This document shows positions 1 to 8,203 of a DNA stretch of 64,000 nucleotides, one piece after another (position 1 is the stretch's first letter; every line of letters begins with the position of its first letter). The stretch comes from Marinomonas sp. SBI8L. GTDB lineage: Bacteria; Pseudomonadota; Gammaproteobacteria; Pseudomonadales; Marinomonadaceae. The notes below the pieces were generated by a model. It saw nothing but the letters and a program-made list of their open reading frames with translations, did not search any database and was not told where the DNA came from. The translations under genes and the position numbers were made by a program. The DNA lies in the NCBI RefSeq assembly GCF_001624705.1, contig NZ_JSEO01000016.1:58461-122460 (forward strand), read 5' to 3'.

Positions 1-156
1 GTTGGTTGGTTATTAAAAGTAACGGCAATAGAGCACCAAGCTGAAGTTATCCGTTTTATAGAAGAAAATATCAATCGCTTTACAAGGCCTACATTACGTT
101 ATGCTATTGAGAAAATGGATGGCGAAACACGCAAAACAATGCTTTCTCTTAAATAA
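1..156 (+). CDS. DNA alkylation repair protein (AlkD-like), C-terminal end only
   Basis: The reading frame is open from base 1 and stops at 154-156, giving the last 51 residues of a protein that starts outside the window. The text begins VGWLLKVTA and continues with RFIEENINRFTRPTLRYAIE and a Lys-rich end. This is the usual C-terminal HEAT-repeat pattern of AlkD-family DNA alkylation repair proteins, which remove alkylated bases. The catalytic part lies upstream and cannot be checked. The family call rests on this short tail only. Confidence 0.6.
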   Translation, partial: VGWLLKVTAIEHQAEVIRFIEENINRFTRPTLRYAIEKMDGETRKTMLSLK

Positions 157-210
157 TTTTGTGACAGCTACTTTCAGACACCTGATATTTGATGCTTAAA
201 AGGAACGTTT

Positions 211-864
211 ATGGATTTGGCAAACTGGATCATGTTTTCTTCGATAATCACTTTGGCTTCTATTTCACCTGGGCCTAATGTGATTGCAGTGATAGTACAA
301 GCGTTAGAGTCTGGCCTAAGGGGCGTTTTTTATACCATCTTAGGTAATCTAATCGCGTTATTTACCATAGCTCTAGCAGCGGCCTTAGGAGTAGGCGCTT
401 TATTAGAAGCCGCTCCCAGCGTCTTTAATGTGATGAAATTAGCAGGGGGGGCTTATTTAGCTTGGATGGGTTTTAAGATGTTAAAAAGCTCTTTTAATAA
501 GATGCCTACTATCAATTTGGCGAAGGCAGATAGTGATAAGCTAGAGCAAGAAGTGCAGATATCAAAACGAAGCTTGATTATCAAAGCCATGCTGATCTCC
601 TATAGTAATCCAAAATCCATCTTATTCTTATCGGCTGTTTTCCCTGCGTTTTTAAATCAAAGTGAACCTGTACCGCTACAGTTTGGGATCATGTTTATGT
701 CTATCATCTTGATAGTCAGTTCAATACATACCTCTTATGCATTATTAGCCTTGCGCATGAAGTCTCGCTTGGTTGGCGCTAAATCGAGACGAATCATGGC
801 TCGCCTCTCAGGCATTAGCTTTTTAGGCTTTGGTTGTGGGTTCATTTACCAGTCTCAGAAGTAA
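211..864 (+). CDS. LysE/RhtB family amino-acid exporter
   Basis: This 217-residue, very hydrophobic protein has the family length and about six predicted membrane spans. The N-terminal SISPGPN motif (residues 18-23) and the following Gly-rich helix are typical of LysE/RhtB exporters, which move amino acids or related metabolites out across the inner membrane. The start is supported by AAGGAA seven bases upstream of the ATG. It ends just before the convergent GlxA-type regulator gene. The substrate cannot be read from sequence. Confidence 0.85.
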   Translation: MDLANWIMFSSIITLASISPGPNVIAVIVQALESGLRGVFYTILGNLIALFTIALAAALGVGALLEAAPSVFNVMKLAGGAYLAWMGFKMLKSSFNKMPTINLAKADSDKLEQEVQISKRSLIIKAMLISYSNPKSILFLSAVFPAFLNQSEPVPLQFGIMFMSIILIVSSIHTSYALLALRMKSRLVGAKSRRIMARLSGISFLGFGCGFIYQSQK

Positions 865-870
865 GGGTTA

Positions 871-1899
871 TTAACGTTTACTCGCAAATCGTTGTCTGAA
901 TTGAGATGGGCTCAGTCCCATCTTTTGGTTAAAGACTTTGCGATAGGCGCTTGTATCTAGATAACCGACTTGATGGGCTATGGATTCCACACTCAAATTA
1001 GACGATTCTAAAAGGTCGCAAGCGCTTTGGATGCGGGTGTTTTGAATATATTCACTGGGTGAGAGCTGAAGGTGTTTTTGAAAACGCCGTAATAAGGTGC
1101 GTTCGGTTAAATGAGTTAGCTGGGTTAAATCACCGACTTTGATCGATTTTGCATGATGTTGTTGAATATAGTGTTGGCAGGCAAGCACACTTTGGTCTGA
1201 GTGTTTATTGGGTTTAAATACTTGATAGTAGGCTTGCTCTCTATGGCCTGTGTCGACAACAAGTTGTTTGCCTAATTGTCGCATTAAGCTTGGGCAGGTG
1301 AGTACAGACACCAGCTCTAAACCAAGATCTAGCCAGGCCATCAAGCCACCAGCAGTAATGATATCTTTATCATTAATCAGAATCTTATCATCTTCTATTT
1401 TCGCTTTAGGGCAGTGTGTCTTTAGCTTTTGGCTTAATTGCCAATGAGTGGTAACAGGCCTGTCGTCTAATAGTCTGGTATTGGCGAGCAGAAAAGCGCC
1501 TGCACAGGCTGAGCTTAAAATCGCACCTTGCTTGTGTTGTTCTATCAGCCACAAATTTAACGTGTTGAATGACGCTGTTTCACTCGCTAAATAAAAGTCA
1601 GATCCCAAACTAGGCGGGAGAATAATGGCATCAAATACTTGGTCGAAGGGCTTGGATGCTGTCTTGCTAGACCAGTCAATTAAGCTCACGTCAAAGATTG
1701 GCTTTGCGGCATCTTCACTACTGGACCCGAATGTTGAATTTGCTAATTCATCATCAGATTCTAGTGGTTTCTGAACCAGATTTAGACTTGGTAGTAATTG
1801 CGAAGAACGAATGCCATTAGCGAGTAAGAAGAGCTCTTCAAGGCCATAAAGGGCTGATTTCAGCGCATTAGGGTAATTTACTATAGCAATCTTAATCAT
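871..1899 (-). CDS. GlxA family transcriptional regulator (DJ-1/PfpI domain + AraC HTH)
   Basis: The 342-residue protein has two parts. Residues 1 to about 205 form a DJ-1/PfpI (class I glutamine amidotransferase-like) domain with a Cys at 132 in an SSACAGAF elbow. Residues from about 235 form an AraC-type double helix-turn-helix ending DTSAYRKVFNQKMGLSPSQF. Proteins of this architecture are cytoplasmic activators, often of carnitine, betaine, arginine or amide metabolism genes. It is transcribed away from the isochorismatase-like gene at 2102 with a 200-bp shared upstream region, so that hydrolase is its most likely target (inference). Confidence 0.88.
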   Translation of the reverse strand: MIKIAIVNYPNALKSALYGLEELFLLANGIRSSQLLPSLNLVQKPLESDDELANSTFGSSSEDAAKPIFDVSLIDWSSKTASKPFDQVFDAIILPPSLGSDFYLASETASFNTLNLWLIEQHKQGAILSSACAGAFLLANTRLLDDRPVTTHWQLSQKLKTHCPKAKIEDDKILINDKDIITAGGLMAWLDLGLELVSVLTCPSLMRQLGKQLVVDTGHREQAYYQVFKPNKHSDQSVLACQHYIQQHHAKSIKVGDLTQLTHLTERTLLRRFQKHLQLSPSEYIQNTRIQSACDLLESSNLSVESIAHQVGYLDTSAYRKVFNQKMGLSPSQFRQRFASKR

Positions 1900-1961
1900 A
1901 AAACTGGCTCGAATCTTGTTTTTAATTCAATAAAAAGAATGTCTGATTTCGCATTAATTGT

Positions 1962-1973
1962 GTCTAATTAGAC
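1962..1973. promoter_or_regulatory. Perfect 12-bp palindrome in the GlxA/hydrolase divergent promoter
   Basis: GTCTAATTAGAC reads the same on both strands. It lies between the divergent starts at 1899 and 2102, closer to the regulator. It could be an operator for the GlxA-type regulator, but that is only positional inference. Confidence 0.3.
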
Positions 1974-2101
1974 GCTTATCGGTCAAGCCTTTAACTCGCA
2001 TAATGTCTATCAAGTTATCGCCTAGCAATTAAAGGGCGGTTGTTAGCTGAGAGCCTGAGCAAGTGCTTTCAATGAATTGAGTTTAATAAAAGGTAGAAAA
2101 A

Positions 2102-2623
2102 ATGAGCCAATCCTCAAACAACAAATCCGCGTTAATTATTATTGATCCACAAAATGACTACTTGCCAGGGGGTAAATATCCTCTTTGGAATATGGAAGTC
2201 AGTATTAAGCAAATTATTGAGGCGATGGATAGAGCTAAAGCAAAAGGCATGTCGATTTATTTTGTACAGCATATCGCCCCAGAAGATGGCCCATTTTTCC
2301 AAAAGGGCAGTGAAGGCGCAGATATTATCGCAGCGCTTAAAAAAGAAGCCCCTGATGCTAAGGTAGTGCAAAAAGTGTATGCGGATAGTTTTGAGCAAAC
2401 TGAATTAAATCGCTTACTCAAAGCAGAAGGTATCGAAGATCTAGTGCTTTGCGGCATGATGACGCAGAACTGCATTACCCATACGGCGTTATCAAAAACA
2501 GCAGAAGAGTATCAGGTTTCAATTTTGTCAGATGCCTGTACAACAGTAGATGAGATGGTGCATAACATTGCTCTAGCGGCTTTATCTGTACGTTGTACTT
2601 TTAGACCGACTGATTCTCTATAG
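2102..2623 (+). CDS. Isochorismatase/nicotinamidase-like cysteine hydrolase
   Basis: The 173-residue protein carries the family triad: D15 (IIIDPQNDY), K91 (VVQKVYADSF) and C124 (GMMTQNCITHTA). These hydrolases cleave amides or vinyl ethers such as nicotinamide, ureidoacrylate or isochorismate in the cytoplasm. The C-terminus is slightly short and ends soon after the ALSVR strand. It is divergent from a GlxA-type regulator, a common pairing for inducible amidase-type enzymes. The substrate is unknown. Confidence 0.85.
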   Translation: MSQSSNNKSALIIIDPQNDYLPGGKYPLWNMEVSIKQIIEAMDRAKAKGMSIYFVQHIAPEDGPFFQKGSEGADIIAALKKEAPDAKVVQKVYADSFEQTELNRLLKAEGIEDLVLCGMMTQNCITHTALSKTAEEYQVSILSDACTTVDEMVHNIALAALSVRCTFRPTDSL

Positions 2624-2658
2624 CATCAATCGTTGTTTTGACAGTAGCTGATTAAGCT

Positions 2659-2826
2659 CTATAGGCCAATGTCTTTGCAATACACCGGACGTTGAACCTC
2701 GGTAACCTGTTCTTCATAGCTAATATCGGTTTTGAGTGAGCAAATAGGTTCAGGGTCTGGTGTTCCAAGGTAGCTAACTAGTAAGTTGATAAGGCTAGAA
2801 AAGAGAACGAGTTCGACACCTGTCAT
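2659..2826 (-). CDS. Possible small protein, 55 residues, hydrophobic N-terminus
   Basis: An ATG at 2826 is preceded six bases upstream by AGGTG and opens a 55-codon frame. The first 20 residues (MTGVELVLFSSLINLLVSYL) form one hydrophobic helix, followed by a polar tail with two cysteines. I do not recognise a family. It sits alone between the hydrolase gene and the LysR gene, on the same strand as the latter. It could be a small membrane protein or a chance frame. Confidence 0.35.
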   Translation of the reverse strand: MTGVELVLFSSLINLLVSYLGTPDPEPICSLKTDISYEEQVTEVQRPVYCKDIGL

Positions 2827-2927
2827 ATGAGCACCTAATGTTACGGGTTAAATTGATACTTTATGTCTGGCTATGAATGAATGCTGTGTTATATCCGTTA
2901 TTTAAATCGGTATTTAGTGTCTGATTA

Positions 2928-3827
2928 TTAACGAGAAAGTTTATACCAAGCTGCTAATAATTTGCTGAGTTCTTTACTGGCGCTATTTCGCTTTTCACTT
3001 TCTCTTATTAAGGCTGACCAAGCTAGGTCTAGGCCTTTTTCGCCGAGCTTCGTATAGCTTAATCTTTGTGATTGTAATGCTGCATCGACTGCCCATTTAG
3101 ACAGAATACTCATACCTAATCCTGCGCTAATTAATTCTATGATGGCATCTGTCATTTCTACCACTTCCACCTGTTGAGGAATAACACCAGAGGGACGAAT
3201 AAAGCGTTCATATTCAAACCCAGGTAAGACATTTTGGCTATAGGTGTAATACTGCTCTTGGCTAAGATCTTGCGCTTCTATATAGGGTTTATGGCTGAGA
3301 GGGTGGTCGTAAGGTGTGACGAGTACTAGCTCATCTTCAAACAGTGGAATGGGAATAATACCCGGGGTTGCGAGATAACCCGGTGCAATGACGATATCCA
3401 CTGACCCATGTTGCAAACTGGTAATCGGGTTTTGTGTTGCTGAGGCGACTAATTGTAATTTGAGCTTAGGCGCTTTTTGGCTAGCGTATTGAATAAATTC
3501 AGGTAACCAGTGATAGCAAGAATAAGAGGCGACACCAAGCCGTACTATTTGGTTTTGATCACTGGCATTTTGTTCAAAGTCATTTTCAGCTCTTTCAAGC
3601 ACAGGTAGCGAGTGCAATGCCGCTTGAGTGATTAAACTGCCAGCAGGTGTGAGTTTTAAGCGCCTGCCTTCTTTCTCAAAAAACTTGCCTCCCATGCGGC
3701 GTTCTGCCTCGGCGATTCTGTGACTCAAAGCCGATTGGCTAATGCCGAGAGCATCTGCAGCTTGTGCCACATTACCTAACTCTGAGATCGCTTTAAGCAT
3801 TTGCCAGTGTCTAATTTCGAGCTTCAT
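2928..3827 (-). CDS. LysR family regulator, MetR-like
   Basis: The protein has an N-terminal winged helix (residues 1-60, with SQSALSHRIAEAERRMGG) and a LysR co-inducer domain. The text VRLGVASYSCYHWLPEFIQY closely follows the MetR pattern, suggesting a MetR-type subfamily member. An upstream ATG at 3869 would add 14 residues, but it falls inside a palindrome (3850-3874), so the start at 3827 (MKLEIRHW) is preferred and matches family N-termini. It is divergent from the EamA exporter at 3970, its likely target. MetR in enteric bacteria senses homocysteine; whether this protein does is unknown. Confidence 0.85.
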   Translation of the reverse strand: MKLEIRHWQMLKAISELGNVAQAADALGISQSALSHRIAEAERRMGGKFFEKEGRRLKLTPAGSLITQAALHSLPVLERAENDFEQNASDQNQIVRLGVASYSCYHWLPEFIQYASQKAPKLKLQLVASATQNPITSLQHGSVDIVIAPGYLATPGIIPIPLFEDELVLVTPYDHPLSHKPYIEAQDLSQEQYYTYSQNVLPGFEYERFIRPSGVIPQQVEVVEMTDAIIELISAGLGMSILSKWAVDAALQSQRLSYTKLGEKGLDLAWSALIRESEKRNSASKELSKLLAAWYKLSR

Positions 3828-3849
3828 TATTGAGCCTGTATTGTTAATT

Positions 3850-3874
3850 AATACATGCAGGTTTTGCATGTATT
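3850..3874. promoter_or_regulatory. Palindromic operator candidate between metR-like gene and EamA exporter
   Basis: Two perfect 10-bp arms, AATACATGCA (3850-3859) and TGCATGTATT (3865-3874), are separated by 5 bp. The site lies just upstream of the LysR start and 96 bp before the exporter start. LysR proteins bind such dyads to control themselves and the divergent gene, so this is a good operator candidate. Confidence 0.5.
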
Positions 3875-3969
3875 TAATAATTAATTCACTTATATATTAA
3901 TCTAGTTTCAACTATTGTCTAGCCTATTGAAGCGTTACTGGAATCTAAGGCTAATAAGGACAAAACTGA

Positions 3970-4932
3970 ATGAGTTTTAACCAAATCAAAGAGATACAAA
4001 GCGTGAGCACACAAGCAAGTGGCCCAATAATGGTGCTGTTAGCTGCGATTGGCTTTGGATTTAACCCTCTCTTTGCTCAAATACTGTTTGCACAAGGTAT
4101 GTCGGCTGAAATGGTGACGCTTTATCGTTTTATCTTACCTGGTATTCTCCTGTCATTTTATTTACCAACCCCTGCTTCACTATGGCCAGAAGTGAGCAGA
4201 ATGCTAATGCTAGGGTTTGCAAATGGGATAGGTATTTTTGCCTACTTTTATGCTTTACAAACTTTAGCTTCGGCGACGGCGATTCTGATTTATTACACTT
4301 ATCCTTTTTTCTCCTTACTGCTTGGCGTGCTTATTTTTAAACGCAGTGTGAATACGAATGCGGTTTTATCCGCTGCTTTAGTGTTGATTGCGGCATCATT
4401 AGTGATAGATCCCGCTGCTTTATCGATGGAATCTAAATTTGCTTTAATAGGTTGCTTCCTTGCACCCTTGGTATTTGCTTTTCAAATTCAATATTTAGCT
4501 AAGCCTAAACAAAGTTTAACGGCACCAAGAAGGATGGCATGGGGCACGCTTGGACACCTGATTGTGCTGATTCCTTTAGCCATTTATTGCGCTCCACAAA
4601 TGATATTTCCTGTAGAAGCGAGCGGGTGGTGGGCTTTAATCGGACTAGCTTTTATCGCGGCGGCTATTCCTCAATATTTGTTTGTGATAGGAGCGATTAA
4701 AACCAAGCCAGAAATTATTGCGATTTTTGGTTCTGCTGAGCTGGTGGTAGCCATGCTGTCTTGTGCTTTATTACTAGATCAAAGTTTAACTCGATTGGAT
4801 ATCACGGCCATGTTATTGGTGATGATAGCGCTAGCGATTCGTCATCCTGCCCCTAAGCAAGAAAGTAAGCCACGTCAGACAGACTCTCATTTCTCCAAAG
4901 CGGTGGTCCAGCCACTAAAGCAAGCCTCTTAA
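3970..4932 (+). CDS. EamA/DMT family transporter
   Basis: The 320-residue inner-membrane protein has two EamA repeats of about five spans each (residues about 18-145 and 155-290), the normal drug/metabolite transporter layout, then a polar tail. The GPIMVLLAAIGFGFNPLF start of the first repeat is family-like. TAAGGAC precedes the ATG. It is divergent from the MetR-like regulator and probably exports the metabolite that regulator senses, but no substrate is evident. Confidence 0.85.
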   Translation: MSFNQIKEIQSVSTQASGPIMVLLAAIGFGFNPLFAQILFAQGMSAEMVTLYRFILPGILLSFYLPTPASLWPEVSRMLMLGFANGIGIFAYFYALQTLASATAILIYYTYPFFSLLLGVLIFKRSVNTNAVLSAALVLIAASLVIDPAALSMESKFALIGCFLAPLVFAFQIQYLAKPKQSLTAPRRMAWGTLGHLIVLIPLAIYCAPQMIFPVEASGWWALIGLAFIAAAIPQYLFVIGAIKTKPEIIAIFGSAELVVAMLSCALLLDQSLTRLDITAMLLVMIALAIRHPAPKQESKPRQTDSHFSKAVVQPLKQAS

Positions 4933-4994
4933 AGTGATTGCTGTTAAACTCTTTTTCTTAGGTTATTAGGGCAAGCACCTAGGTTTAAAACTTA

Positions 4995-5033
4995 GGTTTA
5001 AGTTAAAGATTTAAGTTGAAGATTTAAGTTGAA
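4995..5033 (+). repeat. Three tandem 13-bp repeats ahead of the second EamA gene
   Basis: Three consecutive 13-mers occur: GGTTTAAGTTAAA, GATTTAAGTTGAA and GATTTAAGTTGAA (the last two identical). They end eight bases before the ATG at 5042, next to the GAAGGG ribosome-binding site. Copy-number change here would alter the leader but not a reading frame. Confidence 0.6.
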
Positions 5034-5041
5034 GGGTAAAG

Positions 5042-5881
5042 ATGATTGCAATCATATGGATGACAGGCAGTTTGGTGTCATTTTGTCTAATGGCGGTAGC
5101 GGCAAGAGAATTAGCTGGAGAATTGTCGATCTTCCAAGCTCTCTTTTTTCGTAGCGCCATCGGCCTTATTTGTTTAAGTGTGATTTACCTTGCTCTCAAA
5201 GAAAAACCTCAACTGAGTACCAATCGATTAAAGCTGCATTCTTTACGTAATTTTGTCCACTTTGCAGGGCAGTATGGCTGGTTTATGGGAATCAGCTTAT
5301 TACCTTTGGCAAATGTGTTTGCATTAGAATTTACTGTCCCTGTTTGGACGGCCCTTATTGCCGCCTTCTTTTTAAAAGAAACCTTAACGCAGAAAAAAAT
5401 AATTGCGATTTGCCTTGGCCTGATGGGTGTTCTCATCATAGTGAAGCCTGGCTATGGCATTTTTGAGCTTGCTTCCTTAATCGTCATCGGGGCGGCTATG
5501 TGTTATGCCGTTGCCTATACCACCACTAAAGCCTTAATGACCACCGAAGCGCCTTTTAGCATCTTGTTTTATATGTGCCTTTTACAGATACCTATTGGTT
5601 TTATTGGATCAATTGATCACTGGGTTTGGCCTGAGGGAGCTCAATGGATTTGGTTAAGCCTAATTGGAATGACTGCTTTAACAGCGCATTATTGCATCAC
5701 CAAAGCGATGGGTCATGCCGAAGTGACAGTAATAGTCACGCTGGACTTTTTACGCTTGCCGCTGGTCGCCTTAATTGGGGTTTTCTTGTATCAAGAGGCA
5801 TTTGAGCTAAGTTTAATTCTAGGAGCAGGCGTTATGTTATTAGGAAATCTGGTAAACACCCAACGCAAAGCTAAAACTTAA
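5042..5881 (+). CDS. EamA/DMT family transporter (RhaT/YdcZ-like pair member)
   Basis: The 279-residue membrane protein has ten hydrophobic spans in two EamA repeats. Text such as LFFRSAIGLICL, LEFTVPVWTALIAAFFLKE and AHYCITKAMGHAEVTV is typical of the inner-membrane EamA family. The start is supported by GAAGGGTAAAG before the ATG. It follows another EamA gene on the same strand with a 109-bp gap that contains tandem repeats. The two are not close copies. Substrate unknown. Confidence 0.83.
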   Translation: MIAIIWMTGSLVSFCLMAVAARELAGELSIFQALFFRSAIGLICLSVIYLALKEKPQLSTNRLKLHSLRNFVHFAGQYGWFMGISLLPLANVFALEFTVPVWTALIAAFFLKETLTQKKIIAICLGLMGVLIIVKPGYGIFELASLIVIGAAMCYAVAYTTTKALMTTEAPFSILFYMCLLQIPIGFIGSIDHWVWPEGAQWIWLSLIGMTALTAHYCITKAMGHAEVTVIVTLDFLRLPLVALIGVFLYQEAFELSLILGAGVMLLGNLVNTQRKAKT

Positions 5882-5974
5882 TATAAGTTGAGAAGCTTAT
5901 CTAAGCGTGACGTAAGAGCTAAATAAGAGGGAGAAAAACAACCGTCTAGCTTTTCTATTTTAGGATGGAGAGTC

Positions 5975-7156
5975 ATGAACAAGGTCCTTTTATCGCTTAT
6001 TCATACATTTTTTAAGATGGAATCTTCAGCTGGCATCTTGTTAATGTTAGCGGCAGTCCTTGCTATTGTATTTGCTAATACTCGTTTAGAGCCCTTTTAC
6101 CAACTGCTCCTATCAACCCCAGTAGAAGTACGCATTGGCGCCCTCGAAATTGCTAAACCTCTTTTACTTTGGATTAATGATGGTTTAATGGCCGTCTTCT
6201 TCTTTTTAGTGGGGTTAGAGCTGAAGCGTGAACTGTTAGAAGGTGAGTTATCCAATAAAGAGAATGTTATCTTGCCAGCGGTTGGTGCGATTGGGGGGAT
6301 GGCAGCGCCTGCACTGATTTATTTGTATTTTAACTATGGTGATCCGCTTGCTGAAAAAGGCTGGGCGATTCCTGCAGCAACCGATATAGCCTTTGCTTTA
6401 GGTGTATTAGCTTTACTAGGCTCTCGTGTCCCCATTTCCATTAAAATCTTTTTAACCTCCTTGGCAATTTTTGATGATCTTGGGGCCATTTTAATCATCG
6501 CATTTTTTTATACAGCAAAAATTTCTTCAACCGCATTAATCATAGTGGCCTTGTACATTCCTGTTTTGTACTTGCTCAATCGCTACAATGTAATTACTAA
6601 TAGTCCTTATATTTTTATCGGTATTATTATGTGGGTAGCCATGTTGAAGTCCGGCGTTCATGCCACTTTAACTGGGGTAATTCTTGCTATGTTCATTCCA
6701 TTAAATGTTAAGGGCAGCCATGTTTCCCCCCTTAGAGTACTGGAGCATGACTTACATGCTGTTGTCGCTTTTGTCATTTTACCCATCTTTGCTTTCTCAA
6801 ATGCGGGTCTCAATCTAACCGGCGTTAACTCAGATCAAGTATTCCACAATGTGCCTTTAGGTATTGCTTTAGGCCTCTTCTTTGGCAAGCAAATTGGGAT
6901 ATTTGTGATCTGTTACTTAACCATCAAAATGAAGTTTGCAAGCTTACCTAATGGCATGAGTTGGAGCGCTTTATACGGTACAGCAACCTTGTGCGGCATT
7001 GGCTTTACCATGAGCTTGTTTGTCGGCTCCCTAGCCTTTGAGGCCACAGGTATTAACCTTATTTTTGATGAAAGGCTGGGTATTATTATGGGGTCGTTAA
7101 CCTCAGGAATAGTGGGGTATCTAATCCTGAAATATAGCCTTAAGAAACCAACCTGA
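5975..7156 (+). CDS. nhaA: Na+/H+ antiporter NhaA
   Basis: The 393-residue inner-membrane protein matches NhaA in length and content. It has TDIAFALG with D137 (equivalent to Asp133 of the E. coli enzyme) and FDDLGAI with the adjacent D167-D168 pair that binds Na+ or H+. The N-terminal FFKMESSAGILLMLAAVLA and the LELKRELLEGEL segment are also characteristic. NhaA exchanges two protons for one sodium ion and protects against salt and alkaline pH, which fits a marine host. It appears to be a single-gene unit. Confidence 0.97.
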   Translation: MNKVLLSLIHTFFKMESSAGILLMLAAVLAIVFANTRLEPFYQLLLSTPVEVRIGALEIAKPLLLWINDGLMAVFFFLVGLELKRELLEGELSNKENVILPAVGAIGGMAAPALIYLYFNYGDPLAEKGWAIPAATDIAFALGVLALLGSRVPISIKIFLTSLAIFDDLGAILIIAFFYTAKISSTALIIVALYIPVLYLLNRYNVITNSPYIFIGIIMWVAMLKSGVHATLTGVILAMFIPLNVKGSHVSPLRVLEHDLHAVVAFVILPIFAFSNAGLNLTGVNSDQVFHNVPLGIALGLFFGKQIGIFVICYLTIKMKFASLPNGMSWSALYGTATLCGIGFTMSLFVGSLAFEATGINLIFDERLGIIMGSLTSGIVGYLILKYSLKKPT

Positions 7157-7371
7157 AAGGCTTTAAGCCAGATTAAGTATGGTTTGAAAAGCAGCGCCTA
7201 TTGAAGTGACCCCATAAAGTTGGACGCTTTTTTTGTGCTCGCCGCTTTCTACAGACTATTTCTAGAATAAATTTTATACACAGATTAAGCCGCGTTTCTG
7301 ATTGATTTCCTCGTTATTGTTTAAACACTTACTTAACTAAAACAAATAACTTGATACAGAAAGGGGACATT

Positions 7372-7626
7372 ATGTCTGGGTCTAATTTGACACTGCAAAA
7401 TCTTGTAGAAGCCATTATGAATTCAATTGCGGATGCTCAAGATCAAATCGAAAAGCAAACGCTAGACAATATTAATGAATGGTTTGATGAAGAAGGGCGC
7501 CCCAAAATGGTGTCTTTTAAAGTGCCTTCCTTACACCCTGACGATGTTGAAAAAAGAGCCAAGGGTGAGGCGGCAGAAAGAGAGGTAAACATTCCTCTTC
7601 TCACCCTAATGCACACTCATTTATAG
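7372..7626 (+). CDS. Short DUF2589-like protein (N-terminal half only)
   Basis: The preferred ATG at 7372 follows AAGGGGACAT and gives 84 residues. The pattern of an amphipathic N-terminal helix, then GRPKMVSFKVPS, then EREVNIPLLTLMHTHL matches the first half of the DUF2589 proteins at 34577 and 35246, where the same Pro-Leu-Leu/Ile-Thr-Leu strand is followed by a second beta-rich half. Here the frame stops at that point and a terminator-like hairpin follows at once. It may be a real short form or a truncated relative. Function unknown. Confidence 0.6.
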   Translation: MSGSNLTLQNLVEAIMNSIADAQDQIEKQTLDNINEWFDEEGRPKMVSFKVPSLHPDDVEKRAKGEAAEREVNIPLLTLMHTHL

Positions 7627-7633
7627 CCTCTAA

Positions 7634-7668
7634 AGAGCGTTCAAACCTGCCTGATAAACGCTCTATTT
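7634..7668 (+). terminator. Rho-independent terminator after the short DUF2589-like gene
   Basis: AGAGCGTT (7634-7641) pairs with AACGCTCT (7657-7664) and is followed by ATTTTA. The stem is perfect but the T-tract is short. Confidence 0.55.
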
Positions 7669-7873
7669 TACTGATATGGGTACTTCTTATGAGTTTTTTA
7701 AATAGGGTTTTGACCTATATGTGGTTTAGTTATCGCTGCTTTCATTGATAAAAGTGCGTTAAAACATATTCCTGAACACTGATTCATTTCACCTTCATCT
7801 TAAGTTTGATAACATCAGTTGCCCTTTAATAGGGTGTTATTCATAGAGAAAAGTTTAAAAGAAGGTTTTGGTT

Positions 7874-8170
7874 ATGTTCAGTTTGTTTCGAGCACTCAGT
7901 TTTGCTGAGGGTGTTTCGTATGTCATGATTCTTTCAATTAGTATGGGGCTGTTAAGCCGAGACTATGTCTCTATGATAGGTATGACCCATGGTATTTTAT
8001 TTATGATCTACCTAGTATTGCTGGCCCTAGTTTCTGAGAAAGAAGGGTGGTCGAAACAGGCAAGAGGTGGGTTATTTATCGCTTCTATTGTTCCTTTCGC
8101 ATTTATTAGGGCAGAGTTGTTTCTTCGTAAATCATCTGTGAAAAATGATTCACTTTCTAGCACATCATAA
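7874..8170 (+). CDS. DUF3817 domain membrane protein
   Basis: From the ATG at 7874, eight bases after AGAAGG, the protein has 98 residues and three hydrophobic spans. The sequence LFRALSFAEGVSYVMIL, then GMTHGILFMIYLVLL and a basic C-terminal span, is the DUF3817 pattern (often found fused or next to YbhL/KdpA-like proteins). No function is established for the family. It is monocistronic here. Confidence 0.75.
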   Translation: MFSLFRALSFAEGVSYVMILSISMGLLSRDYVSMIGMTHGILFMIYLVLLALVSEKEGWSKQARGGLFIASIVPFAFIRAELFLRKSSVKNDSLSSTS

Positions 8171-8203
8171 TGGTTAAAATAGATCAATACAGAGAGTAAT
8201 TAA

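Noticed and set aside
7207-7226. IS3-type terminal sequence (TGACCCCATAAAGTTGGACG)
   Set aside because: It looks like one end of an IS3-group element, but there is no second end or transposase remnant near by, so I do not call an element.
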